From Alteromonas profundi (GTDB lineage Bacteria; Pseudomonadota; Gammaproteobacteria; Enterobacterales; Alteromonadaceae): DNA of 64,000 bases. The notes under the pieces were generated by a model, which was given only the letters and a program-made list of their open reading frames with translations, had not been told where the DNA came from and searched no databases. Position numbers and translations under genes: made by a program. The DNA is taken from NCBI RefSeq assembly GCF_010500865.1, contig NZ_JAAAWN010000006.1, forward strand, positions 1 through 64,000, read 5' to 3'. Positions 56,958 through 64,000 of this stretch are shown piece by piece (the first letter of the stretch is position 1; every line of letters begins with the position of its first letter).

Positions 56958-57605
56958 TTACTGCGCGGCTATAATAGCTGGCATATCAGCCAGTATTTGC
57001 TCGGCGTCACTCACCGATAACTTTCCGGGTTCGCGCTTTGGTTTGAATCGGCCCACAGCCTGCGCTTTAGGATTGACTAAAACAATAGACGCACTATGGT
57101 CGACTAAATAATCAGGTTTATCTGTGCTTTCAGCAATGGCGTACATCATTCCTAAGTTTCTGGCGAAAGGAAATAAGTCTTTATGCTCGCCGGTAAGCCC
57201 AATAAAGCTTTGATTAAAGTACCCCACATAATCGGCTAAACGGGGCACGGTATCGCGCTTGGGATCAACAGAAACAAACACAACTTTAATAGGATTTTCG
57301 GTAGGCAGCTGTTGCAGTTGCGGATAAATTCTATTGAGCTCCGCCATGGTGGTAGGGCAGATATCCGGGCAAAAGGTATAGCCGAGGAAGATTAGCGACC
57401 ACTGATCTTTTAAGCTGGTTTCGCTAAACGTCTCTCCATGATGATTGGTCAGAACAAAAGGCGCAATATTTCGCGCCTCAGGGTAGGCCTGAAAATAACG
57501 AACCTCGGTTTTATCGAGATCAGGAGGCGCAATATATAATGCGCCAATCACGCCTAAAATTAATGCGATAACAGCAACAACACCAACAACAACTCTTTGA
57601 TTCAT
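56958..57605 (-). CDS. SCO1/SenC family copper chaperone
   Basis: Membrane-anchored thioredoxin-fold protein that delivers copper to the CuA site of cytochrome c oxidase. It is 215 residues. One N-terminal helix (about 5-24) leads into a periplasmic domain with the copper-binding Cys79 and Cys83 (FCPDICPTT) and His170 (DHSASIV). The ATG overlaps the cyoE stop by 4 bases. Confidence 0.93.
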   Translation of the reverse strand: MNQRVVVGVVAVIALILGVIGALYIAPPDLDKTEVRYFQAYPEARNIAPFVLTNHHGETFSETSLKDQWSLIFLGYTFCPDICPTTMAELNRIYPQLQQLPTENPIKVVFVSVDPKRDTVPRLADYVGYFNQSFIGLTGEHKDLFPFARNLGMMYAIAESTDKPDYLVDHSASIVLVNPKAQAVGRFKPKREPGKLSVSDAEQILADMPAIIAAQ

Positions 57606-58516
57606 AAACTTAGTGGTACATAGTGATCTAAAAGTAATACCACAAACAATAGCATGAGATGGAGAATTGAAAACTTAAAAGTTTGCATAGCCGTTTGCGC
57701 TTTTGCTGCAAATTTTAGTTTAATCGCGTAATACAAGAACCCGGCATTTAACACACTTGAGCCTATTAGATAAATGATGTCACTCATACCTATTAGGTAA
57801 GGTAGTAAACACACTAAGCTTAACAGCACGGTATAGAGCAATACCGAGGTTTTTGTAAAGGCCACACCGTGGGTAACGGGCAGCATAGGCACTTTTGCCT
57901 TGGCATAGTCTTTTTCTCTATGGATAGCCAACGCCCAAAAATGCGGGGGGGTCCAGGTGAAAATGATCAGCACCAATAACAATGCATGGGCGTGAATCTC
58001 GCCTGTCACAGCTGTCCAGCCAAGTAGCGGAGGTGCTGCGCCCGCAAGACCTCCGATAACAATGTTCTGTGGGGTCGCACGCTTTAGGTACACTGTGTAC
58101 ACCACGGCATAGCCCACCAAACTGGCTAAGGTTAACCAGGCCGTGAGCATATTTACAAACAAACATAAAATAGCAAACCCTACTACGCCCAGTACGCCAG
58201 AGAACCATAACGCCCGGCTAATGCTTACCTTACCCTTTGCTACTGGGCGGTTAAACGTACGTGCCATCACGCTATCAATTTGATGATCGACCACATGGTT
58301 TATCACCGCCGCCGAGGCGGACAACATGCCAATACCCAACATGCCACTTATTAATACAGTGGCATCTACCCAACCAGGGGTGGCCAGACACATGCCCACC
58401 AGCGCAGTAAGTAACAGTAACATCACTACATTGGGTTTGGTTAATTCATAGTAGTCACGCCATGTGGAATTTTTACCCTGACGAACGCTTGAAGAAATAG
58501 ACAAAGATTTAGCCAT
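57602..58516 (-). CDS. cyoE: protoheme IX farnesyltransferase (heme O synthase)
   Basis: UbiA-type prenyltransferase making heme O from heme B, 304 residues and about nine membrane helices. The substrate motif [19 protein letters not shown] gives the NxxxDxxxD site, and a second Asp-poor loop lies at about 190-230. GGAGG five bases upstream of the ATG supports the start, which overlaps ctaA by 8 bases. Together with ctaA it supplies heme A for the aa3 oxidase. Confidence 0.95.
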   Translation of the reverse strand: MAKSLSISSSVRQGKNSTWRDYYELTKPNVVMLLLLTALVGMCLATPGWVDATVLISGMLGIGMLSASAAVINHVVDHQIDSVMARTFNRPVAKGKVSISRALWFSGVLGVVGFAILCLFVNMLTAWLTLASLVGYAVVYTVYLKRATPQNIVIGGLAGAAPPLLGWTAVTGEIHAHALLLVLIIFTWTPPHFWALAIHREKDYAKAKVPMLPVTHGVAFTKTSVLLYTVLLSLVCLLPYLIGMSDIIYLIGSSVLNAGFLYYAIKLKFAAKAQTAMQTFKFSILHLMLLFVVLLLDHYVPLSL

Positions 58517-59540
58517 AGTGGCCTCCGTGGGTAGTAGAGTGAGATACCCGTTGTTGAGCGTATAAAAGTGACCAAGTTAACCAGACGAGTGTAAGTAATA
58601 GTGCTGCAGCAACGCCATTGTGTGCGACGGCAACCAGCAAGGGTAAACTCAACACCACATTGCTAATGCCAAGAGCTACTTGCAGACTTAGCACTGCAAG
58701 CATAACCATAACGCCCCTTTTTACTCGCTTGGTCAGCGAATGCGTACGTAAACAATAGACTGCGACAAACACTAAGTATAAACAGGTAATTACAGCGCCT
58801 GCTCTATGCATAATGTGCATTGTCATGCGTTCATTATAATCGTGCGCCCCATACTCGTAGTTTTCTGCTTCAGGTACACTGTAGGCGCCAGAGAAATCAA
58901 GCCGTTGCTGCCACCCCTCTTCGCAAATCGGCATCTCGGTACACGCTAGCGCGGCATAATTGGCAGAAGTCCACCCTCCAAGGGCAATTTGCCCCACCAG
59001 CACTACAATACCTATTGCGGCAATAGGCAAAATGCGGGAGTGAGGTTTCGCTAAGGTACTGCGAGGCAACGAACGCTCACCCGTTAACTTTAGATATAAT
59101 AAGAATAGACAGGCAAGGACACTAAATCCACCTAATAGGTGCCCCATCACCACCACCGGCAGTAAATTCAACGTAACCGTCCACATGCCCAGCGCCGCTT
59201 GAAATATCACTAACCCTAATAGCAATATGGGTAGCTTTACCGGCGTACCTTTATGTCTATTGCGCAGTGCAATAATGGCAATGGCAAGAATGCACAAGCC
59301 CAAAGCGCCTGCAAAGTACCGGTGGATCATTTCATTCCACGCTTTACCTGCTTCAACTGGCCGGTCTGGATAGGCCTCATTGGCGGCCAGCACTTTTCCT
59401 TCTGACGTTGGTACTGTTAGGTTACCATAACAGCCCGGCCAATCAGGGCAGCCAAGACCTGCATCAGTCAGGCGCGTATACGCGCCTAGAATAATCACCA
59501 CCATGGCTAGGAATAAACTAAACGCGACCAGTTTTTTCAT
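58509..59540 (-). CDS. ctaA: heme A synthase CtaA
   Basis: Eight-helix inner-membrane enzyme oxidising heme O to heme A, 343 residues. [10 protein letters not shown] (around 30-40) and a later Cys pair ([14 protein letters not shown]) are typical of the proteobacterial branch. Heme-ligand His candidates lie in [26 protein letters not shown] and AHNGVAA. It lies 9 bases after the small Sco-like gene and overlaps cyoE. Confidence 0.93.
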   Translation of the reverse strand: MKKLVAFSLFLAMVVIILGAYTRLTDAGLGCPDWPGCYGNLTVPTSEGKVLAANEAYPDRPVEAGKAWNEMIHRYFAGALGLCILAIAIIALRNRHKGTPVKLPILLLGLVIFQAALGMWTVTLNLLPVVVMGHLLGGFSVLACLFLLYLKLTGERSLPRSTLAKPHSRILPIAAIGIVVLVGQIALGGWTSANYAALACTEMPICEEGWQQRLDFSGAYSVPEAENYEYGAHDYNERMTMHIMHRAGAVITCLYLVFVAVYCLRTHSLTKRVKRGVMVMLAVLSLQVALGISNVVLSLPLLVAVAHNGVAAALLLTLVWLTWSLLYAQQRVSHSTTHGGHYG

Positions 59541-59549
59541 TACTAACTC

Positions 59550-60110
59550 CTAACCTATACGGGATAACTTGAGCAGTTTTTTTATGTCTGCCAACATGTT
59601 CCTACTCTCTAACACTGCCACCTCGCGATCACTATCCACCTGATAAAACAACATGGCATTATTGAGGGTATCCACAATATAGACGCTTTGCGATGCAAGC
59701 ATATTGGTAGCTTCACCGTCTACTTCTTGCGTACGCACGTTTGGATAAGCATCTAACGCGCTAAGCGCTTGCTTATCGCTGGTGGGCGTAACTAATACTA
59801 ACGGCTCGGCTCTGTCCGACTCTTTACCTAGTGCTAACCACACCTGATTAATGCTGAACAATGCATTTTCACATGTTTTGTCACACGTAGAAGGAAGTAC
59901 ATACATAAGCCGCCATTTAGGCTCGTTACCCGCTCCCTCACTGCCCACCAATAAAGAGGAAACATTCAGGGTGGGTGATAGCAAGTTTCCCTTGTTAGTA
60001 ACGCCTCGATTAAACCAGTCATGATCTAACGCTAATTTAGCTAAAACCACAGGGAGCACGAACACGATTACCATCAATATGAGTGTTTTTTTAGAGGCGT
60101 TATTGGTCAT
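59550..60110 (-). CDS. membrane-anchored Sco-like CxxxC protein
   Basis: A 186-residue protein without a named function. One N-terminal helix (about 9-26) is followed by a domain containing MYVLPSTCDKTCENALF, whose Cys76 and Cys80 are spaced like the copper cysteines of Sco1. Later SVYIVDTLNNAMLFYQ resembles the thioredoxin-fold return strand, and the Sco His is not evident. It lies between surf1 (4-base overlap) and ctaA, a standard place in gammaproteobacterial oxidase clusters, so a role in oxidase assembly is inferred. Confidence 0.7.
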   Translation of the reverse strand: MTNNASKKTLILMVIVFVLPVVLAKLALDHDWFNRGVTNKGNLLSPTLNVSSLLVGSEGAGNEPKWRLMYVLPSTCDKTCENALFSINQVWLALGKESDRAEPLVLVTPTSDKQALSALDAYPNVRTQEVDGEATNMLASQSVYIVDTLNNAMLFYQVDSDREVAVLESRNMLADIKKLLKLSRIG

Positions 60111-60811
60111 GAATTATTCCCTTTTTTAAAAATTGCTACAGATCCAATTAGCGCGGCCGCAATAGCCAAACCAAACCACACCATGGCATACCCCAGGTGT
60201 TTTTCTGGCGGCATTACCACCGGCTGATAGTCGCGTAAAAAAGTGTCATCTTGGTCGGTAAGATAGATAACGTATGGCAGTAGCTTATGGTTTAAAATGT
60301 CGGTTAGATGGGTAAATGAAATTTCTTGTATAAGTGCAGGAAAAGCAGGATCTTCCGCTAGGGTCTCAGTGGTTAAAGGATTGCGGCTTGGCACGCTCAC
60401 TACACCATTAAAACGCTGCATGTTATTCGATATATTAACGCTAGGCAGTGTTCGTCTTAAATCGGGGGCCGGCAGCCATCCATAATTTACCAGTAACCAA
60501 CCCGCGTTCGTGCGTACCGGTACAATAACGTCAAACCCTACTTTGCCGCCTTGCACTTGGTTATCTAATAACAATACATGCCCATTATCGGGTGTTCCGT
60601 TAAATGTTATGGCAACATCGCGAGGCTCATCTAGTGCTAACGCTTCTAATAGTTGTAGGCTTTCATTCCCTTGCTTTTGCGTTATGCTAGATAAACGTTG
60701 CTGCTTATGGACCATACGCTGTAACTGCCACACACCCAGCCCGCTCATTGCCACTACAGCAATGATGGTGACGCTTAAAGCGAATAATGTGGTGGTGTTA
60801 ACTCGCGTCAT
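60107..60811 (-). CDS. SURF1 family oxidase assembly protein
   Basis: Cytochrome c oxidase assembly factor thought to handle heme A insertion. The 234 residues begin with a helix ending LGVWQLQRM, the family hallmark. A periplasmic domain (about 45-205) with VPVRTNAGWLLVNYGWLP follows, and the protein closes with a second helix (GYAMVWFGLAIAAALIGS). I use ATG 60811. An in-frame TTG at 60823 is also possible. It overlaps the next gene by 4 bases. Confidence 0.9.
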   Translation of the reverse strand: MTRVNTTTLFALSVTIIAVVAMSGLGVWQLQRMVHKQQRLSSITQKQGNESLQLLEALALDEPRDVAITFNGTPDNGHVLLLDNQVQGGKVGFDVIVPVRTNAGWLLVNYGWLPAPDLRRTLPSVNISNNMQRFNGVVSVPSRNPLTTETLAEDPAFPALIQEISFTHLTDILNHKLLPYVIYLTDQDDTFLRDYQPVVMPPEKHLGYAMVWFGLAIAAALIGSVAIFKKGNNS

Positions 60812-60845
60812 ATTAGAAACCAATGCAGCCTAAAAAGAGGTTTAT

Positions 60846-61055
60846 ATGCTAATAAAAATAATTCTACTTGCTTTGGTGATCTACATGATTGTAAACCTGT
60901 TTATGGCCATGCGAGTCATGATGAAAAACGACCCTAAAGATGGCCCTATGAGCAAATATATTGGTCGAAGGGTGCTAACATCAGCCATTATCGTTATATT
61001 AATTTTATTGGCTGTAGGCACCGGATTAATTACGCCAAACCCCCGACCTTATTAG
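60846..61055 (+). CDS. DUF2909 twin transmembrane protein
   Basis: A 69-residue protein with two membrane helices (about 1-22 and 45-62) and the conserved loop MRVMMKNDPKDGPMSKYIGRR (in pieces). DUF2909 is a regular guest of cytochrome oxidase clusters in marine gammaproteobacteria. Function unknown. It is transcribed against the cluster, divergent from surf1, and ends 17 bases before the coxC stop. Confidence 0.85.
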   Translation: MLIKIILLALVIYMIVNLFMAMRVMMKNDPKDGPMSKYIGRRVLTSAIIVILILLAVGTGLITPNPRPY

Positions 61056-61072
61056 GGCTTGGCGCTTATCAA

Positions 61073-61951
61073 TTACAAGACGTAAACAAACAGATAAAGC
61101 ATTACCCACACCACATCTACAAAGTGCCAATACCAACTACCGGCTTGAAATGCAAAGTGATTTTCGCCCGTAAAATGGCCTTTAAGGACACGTAAAAACA
61201 GTACCATTAAAATAATGGTACCCAGGGTCACGTGCATACCGTGAAACCCGGTTAGCATAAAGAATGTATTGCCATAGATACCCGACTGAAGGGTAAGTCC
61301 TAAATCTCTATAGGCATGCACATACTCTTCTACTTGTAAAAATAAAAAGCCAATTCCCAACAATATTGTGATGCCCAGCATTACTGTAAGCTGCTTTCTT
61401 TTGTTCTGCTCTAGCCCAACATGAGCGAAATGTAAGGTTATCGATGAGATCAACAAAATAATGGTATTAATTGTAGGTAAACCGGCAGCACTCATTTTTT
61501 GCGTAGTGATGCCACCTGGCGTAGATACCAAGGGCCAAATAGCTTCAAAAGATGGCCATAACACGGCATTGGTCATCTCGTTATTTGATGCGCCTCCTAG
61601 CCAGGGGACCGAGATAAAACGGGCGTAATAGAGAGCGCCGAAAAATGCCGCAAAAAACATCACCTCGGAAAAAATAAACCAACTCATGCCCTGCCTATAA
61701 GAGCGGCCAAGTTGTGCGCTGTAAAGCCCAGACATTGATTCATCGATTTGGTTTTTGAACCAGCCAAATAGCATGACCAGCAATACCACTATTCCGGCGG
61801 CTAAAATATGGCCGCCATAGCCAGGTTCGCCTTTTGTAGATTCAATAACAAAATTACCTGCGCCAACGGCGATAAGAAACAACGCCACTGCGCCGACAAT
61901 GGGCCAAGGGCTTTGGGCGGGCACATAATACTTTTCATATTCTTGCTGCAT
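61073..61951 (-). CDS. coxC: cytochrome c oxidase subunit III
   Basis: Seven-helix integral subunit of the aa3-type oxidase, 292 residues. Hallmarks are RQGMSWFIFSEVMFFAAFFG, SITLHFAH, GFHGMHVTLGT and the end WYWHFVDVVWVMLY. AAGGAG upstream of the ATG is strong. The order on the minus strand is coxA - ctaG - coxC. Confidence 0.95.
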   Translation of the reverse strand: MQQEYEKYYVPAQSPWPIVGAVALFLIAVGAGNFVIESTKGEPGYGGHILAAGIVVLLVMLFGWFKNQIDESMSGLYSAQLGRSYRQGMSWFIFSEVMFFAAFFGALYYARFISVPWLGGASNNEMTNAVLWPSFEAIWPLVSTPGGITTQKMSAAGLPTINTIILLISSITLHFAHVGLEQNKRKQLTVMLGITILLGIGFLFLQVEEYVHAYRDLGLTLQSGIYGNTFFMLTGFHGMHVTLGTIILMVLFLRVLKGHFTGENHFAFQAGSWYWHFVDVVWVMLYLFVYVL

Positions 61952-61977
61952 ACTTTCTCTCCTTATCCTACAACCTG

Positions 61978-62565
61978 TTATATATCGCGGTTAGGTTGAG
62001 GGACCATAAAGGGATTCGGTTTTGTAGTTAAGTCAGACGCTCTCGCGGTGACATCGTATAAGGTGTACTGCAGGGTAAAATAAGTAATCTCTTCGGGTAG
62101 TTGTGGGTCGACATAGAACTGCATTGGCATGTAGGCTTCATCACCTGCATCAAGTGGCTGCTGATTAAAACAGAAACATTCTGTCTTATTTAAATACAGC
62201 GCCGCCGTACCTGGCGAAACAGACGGTATCGCTTGTGCCACGATATCGCTAGATGCTGGGTTTCTGACGTAAAACGACACCGTAGTGAGTTCACCCGGGT
62301 GTACCTTTACCCGTGCAGTCTGCGCTCTAAATTCCCACGGCATACCCGTATTGGTACGCGTAATAAACTCAACGGTTATCTCGCGGCTTTCGTCTATTTC
62401 GATATACTCATAACTTGCTGCGCTATTTTCGGTTTTTCCATTAATTCCTGTTACATCGCAGAACACATCGTATAGCGGCACTAACGCAAACCCGAAACCA
62501 AACATGCCGACAACAATAACCAGCAGCTTGACCACCATTTTATTATTCGCCTTGCTGTGTGACAT
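61978..62565 (-). CDS. ctaG: cytochrome c oxidase assembly protein CtaG/Cox11
   Basis: Copper chaperone for the CuB site of subunit I. The 195 residues contain one N-terminal helix (about 10-32) with the family FGFALVPLYDVFCDVTGING just after it. The periplasmic beta domain carries the copper-binding Cys130 and Cys132 (ECFCFNQQ). It lies between coxA and coxC, as usual. Confidence 0.95.
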   Translation of the reverse strand: MSHSKANNKMVVKLLVIVVGMFGFGFALVPLYDVFCDVTGINGKTENSAASYEYIEIDESREITVEFITRTNTGMPWEFRAQTARVKVHPGELTTVSFYVRNPASSDIVAQAIPSVSPGTAALYLNKTECFCFNQQPLDAGDEAYMPMQFYVDPQLPEEITYFTLQYTLYDVTARASDLTTKPNPFMVPQPNRDI

Positions 62566-62586
62566 CGGGCTCGCCTCCTTCGCGCT

Positions 62587-64000
62587 TTACTTAACGACCG
62601 GTGGTGTCTCAAACGTATGGTAAGGAGCGGGTGAGGGAATTTCCCATTCCAACCCCTCAGCGCCTTCCCATACCTGGCTCGACACAGGATCACCGAGTTT
62701 CTTGCAAGCCTTAATGACTAACGCAAGGAAGATTAATTGCGATAAACCGAATGCAAAGCCCCCTACACTTATCCATTTATTAAAATCGGCAAATTGCAGG
62801 GCATAATCGGGTATACGACGAGGCATACCCGCTAAACCTACAAAATGCATAGGGAAGAAGAGTAAGTTCACTGATACCAGAGAACACCAGAAATGCCACT
62901 TTGCTAATGTAGTGTCGTACATTTTGCCGGTCCATTTAGGTAACCAGTAATACACCGCGGCCATAATGGAAAATATAGCGCCAGTCACTAATACATAATG
63001 GAAGTGAGCCACGACGAAGTAGGTATCATGGTATTGGAAATCCACCGGGGTAATGGCCAACATAAGCCCAGATAGCCCACCAATGGTAAATAGCACAATA
63101 AAGGCAATAGCAAACATCATGGGCATTTCAAAAGACAAGGAACCGCGCCACATCGTTGCCACCCAGTTAAACACTTTAACGCCAGTGGGCACCGAAATGA
63201 GCATGGTGGCAAACATGAAAAACATCTCCATGTACACCGGCATACCGGTAGTAAACATATGGTGGGCCCACACCACAAAAGATAGCAAGGCTATTGCCCC
63301 TGTGGCATAAACCATAGATGCATAGCCGAACAGTCGTTTGCGGGAAAAGGTAGGTACTATTTGCGAGATAATACCAAAGGCGGGCAAAATCATAATATAC
63401 ACTTCGGGGTGACCAAAGAACCAGAATATATGCTGGAACATAACAGGGTCGCCACCGCCTGCGGCATCAAAAAAGCTCGTGCCGAAGAATTTATCGGTTA
63501 ATACCATGGTAACCGCACCGGCTAACACCGGCATTACCGCAATTAATAAAAACGCAGTAATTAGCCATGTCCATACGAACAAGGGCATTTTCATCCATGT
63601 CATACCCGGGGCACGCATGTTGAATATGGTCACAATGACATTAATTGCCCCCATAATGGATGAGATACCCATGATATGGACGGAAAATACGAATAATCCG
63701 GTTGAATCGCCACTATAGGTGGTGGACAACGGCGCATAAAAGGTCCATCCAAACGCGGGGCCGCCACCTTCCATAAACAACGAGCTCAATAGAATTAAAA
63801 AGGCGCCCGGCAAGATCCAAAAGCTCCAGTTATTCATGCGCGGCAACGCCATATCAGGCGCCCCTATCATCATAGGAATAAGCCAGTTTGCCAACCCAGT
63901 AAAGGCCGGCATAACGGCACCAAAAACCATGATAAGGCCGTGAACTGTGGTCATTTGGTTAAAAAAGTTAGGCTCCACTATTTGTAAACCTGGCTGGAAC
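62587..64000 (-). CDS. coxA: cytochrome c oxidase subunit I (5' end outside window)
   Basis: Catalytic subunit of the aa3-type heme-copper oxidase, which reduces oxygen and pumps protons. About 470 residues are visible, and the frame is open to the right edge. By comparison with full-length family members, roughly 60 N-terminal residues lie beyond it. HPEVYI holds the CuB His and the cross-linked Tyr, HHMFTTGMP gives the CuB His pair, and AHFHYVLVTG gives the heme a and a3 ligands. No oxidase subunit II is in view. It is presumably upstream (right). Confidence 0.96.
   Translation of the reverse strand, partial: FQPGLQIVEPNFFNQMTTVHGLIMVFGAVMPAFTGLANWLIPMMIGAPDMALPRMNNWSFWILPGAFLILLSSLFMEGGGPAFGWTFYAPLSTTYSGDSTGLFVFSVHIMGISSIMGAINVIVTIFNMRAPGMTWMKMPLFVWTWLITAFLLIAVMPVLAGAVTMVLTDKFFGTSFFDAAGGGDPVMFQHIFWFFGHPEVYIMILPAFGIISQIVPTFSRKRLFGYASMVYATGAIALLSFVVWAHHMFTTGMPVYMEMFFMFATMLISVPTGVKVFNWVATMWRGSLSFEMPMMFAIAFIVLFTIGGLSGLMLAITPVDFQYHDTYFVVAHFHYVLVTGAIFSIMAAVYYWLPKWTGKMYDTTLAKWHFWCSLVSVNLLFFPMHFVGLAGMPRRIPDYALQFADFNKWISVGGFAFGLSQLIFLALVIKACKKLGDPVSSQVWEGAEGLEWEIPSPAPYHTFETPPVVK

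Noticed and set aside
1-64000. CRISPR arrays, tRNA or rRNA genes, phage or integron modules, defence systems
   Set aside because: Read through for repeats with spacers, tRNA arm sequences, integrases and defence-type proteins. None was recognised outside the partial IS at the left edge.

Overview
The window looks like chromosomal DNA of a marine gammaproteobacterium of the Alteromonas type (Alteromonadales). This is inferred from gene content and protein resemblance, not from a database search. Most of it is ordinary core genome. The gene set is that of the E. coli 74-76 min region (prkB, ompR-envZ, pckA, hslR-hslO, yrfG, nudE, yheSTU, yheV, slyX, fkpA, greB-tex, bioH-gntX-nfuA), with blocks reordered and lineage-specific genes between them. 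I saw no rRNA, tRNA, CRISPR array, prophage or integron.

Layout. 1-527: right part of an IS4-family insertion sequence that has cut off the 3' end of a DUF2339 membrane-protein gene (502-2733, minus). 2892-10324: phosphoribulokinase-like PrkB, a DUF2855 protein, OmpR-EnvZ, a TsgA-like MFS carrier and PEP carboxykinase. 10620-11948: redox chaperone Hsp33 and Hsp15. 12075-23387: a complete, tightly chained type II secretion operon gspC to gspN, followed by a DUF945 gene. 25036-30006: an aldehyde dehydrogenase, then nucleotide housekeeping (YjjX, YrfG, NudE, CysQ) and a YceI protein. 30098-33677: osmoregulated periplasmic glucan synthesis (opgG-opgH), then a small outer-membrane barrel. 34839-38878: the yheS-yheT-yheU operon with a TIGR02444 gene, and divergent yheV. 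39049-42338: a DUF748-like protein, SlyX, a WD40 lipoprotein and an FkpA-type isomerase. 42623-47179: a small two-helix membrane protein, GreB, Tex and an HExxH putative metalloprotease. 47410-53730: bioH, gntX/comF, a large M14 peptidase, nfuA and its neighbours. 53815-56954: a MATE carrier, a polysaccharide deacetylase and an acetyltransferase. 56958-64000: an aa3-type cytochrome c oxidase assembly and structural cluster (sco, cyoE, ctaA, a second Sco-like protein, surf1, DUF2909, coxC, ctaG, coxA), with coxA running off the right edge.

Functionally, the window combines envelope biology (secretion, glucans, porin regulation, outer-membrane proteins, lipoproteins), stress and translation or transcription quality control (Hsp33, Hsp15, YheS, GreB, Tex, NfuA) and aerobic respiration. 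The strongest regulatory signal is a nearly perfect IscR type-1 operator directly upstream of nfuA. I did not find a clearly new multi-gene system. The best leads are the IscR box in the nfuA/M14 divergent region, the second CxxxC protein in the oxidase cluster, a possible paralogous pair of tiny two-helix membrane proteins, and the IS-truncated DUF2339 gene.
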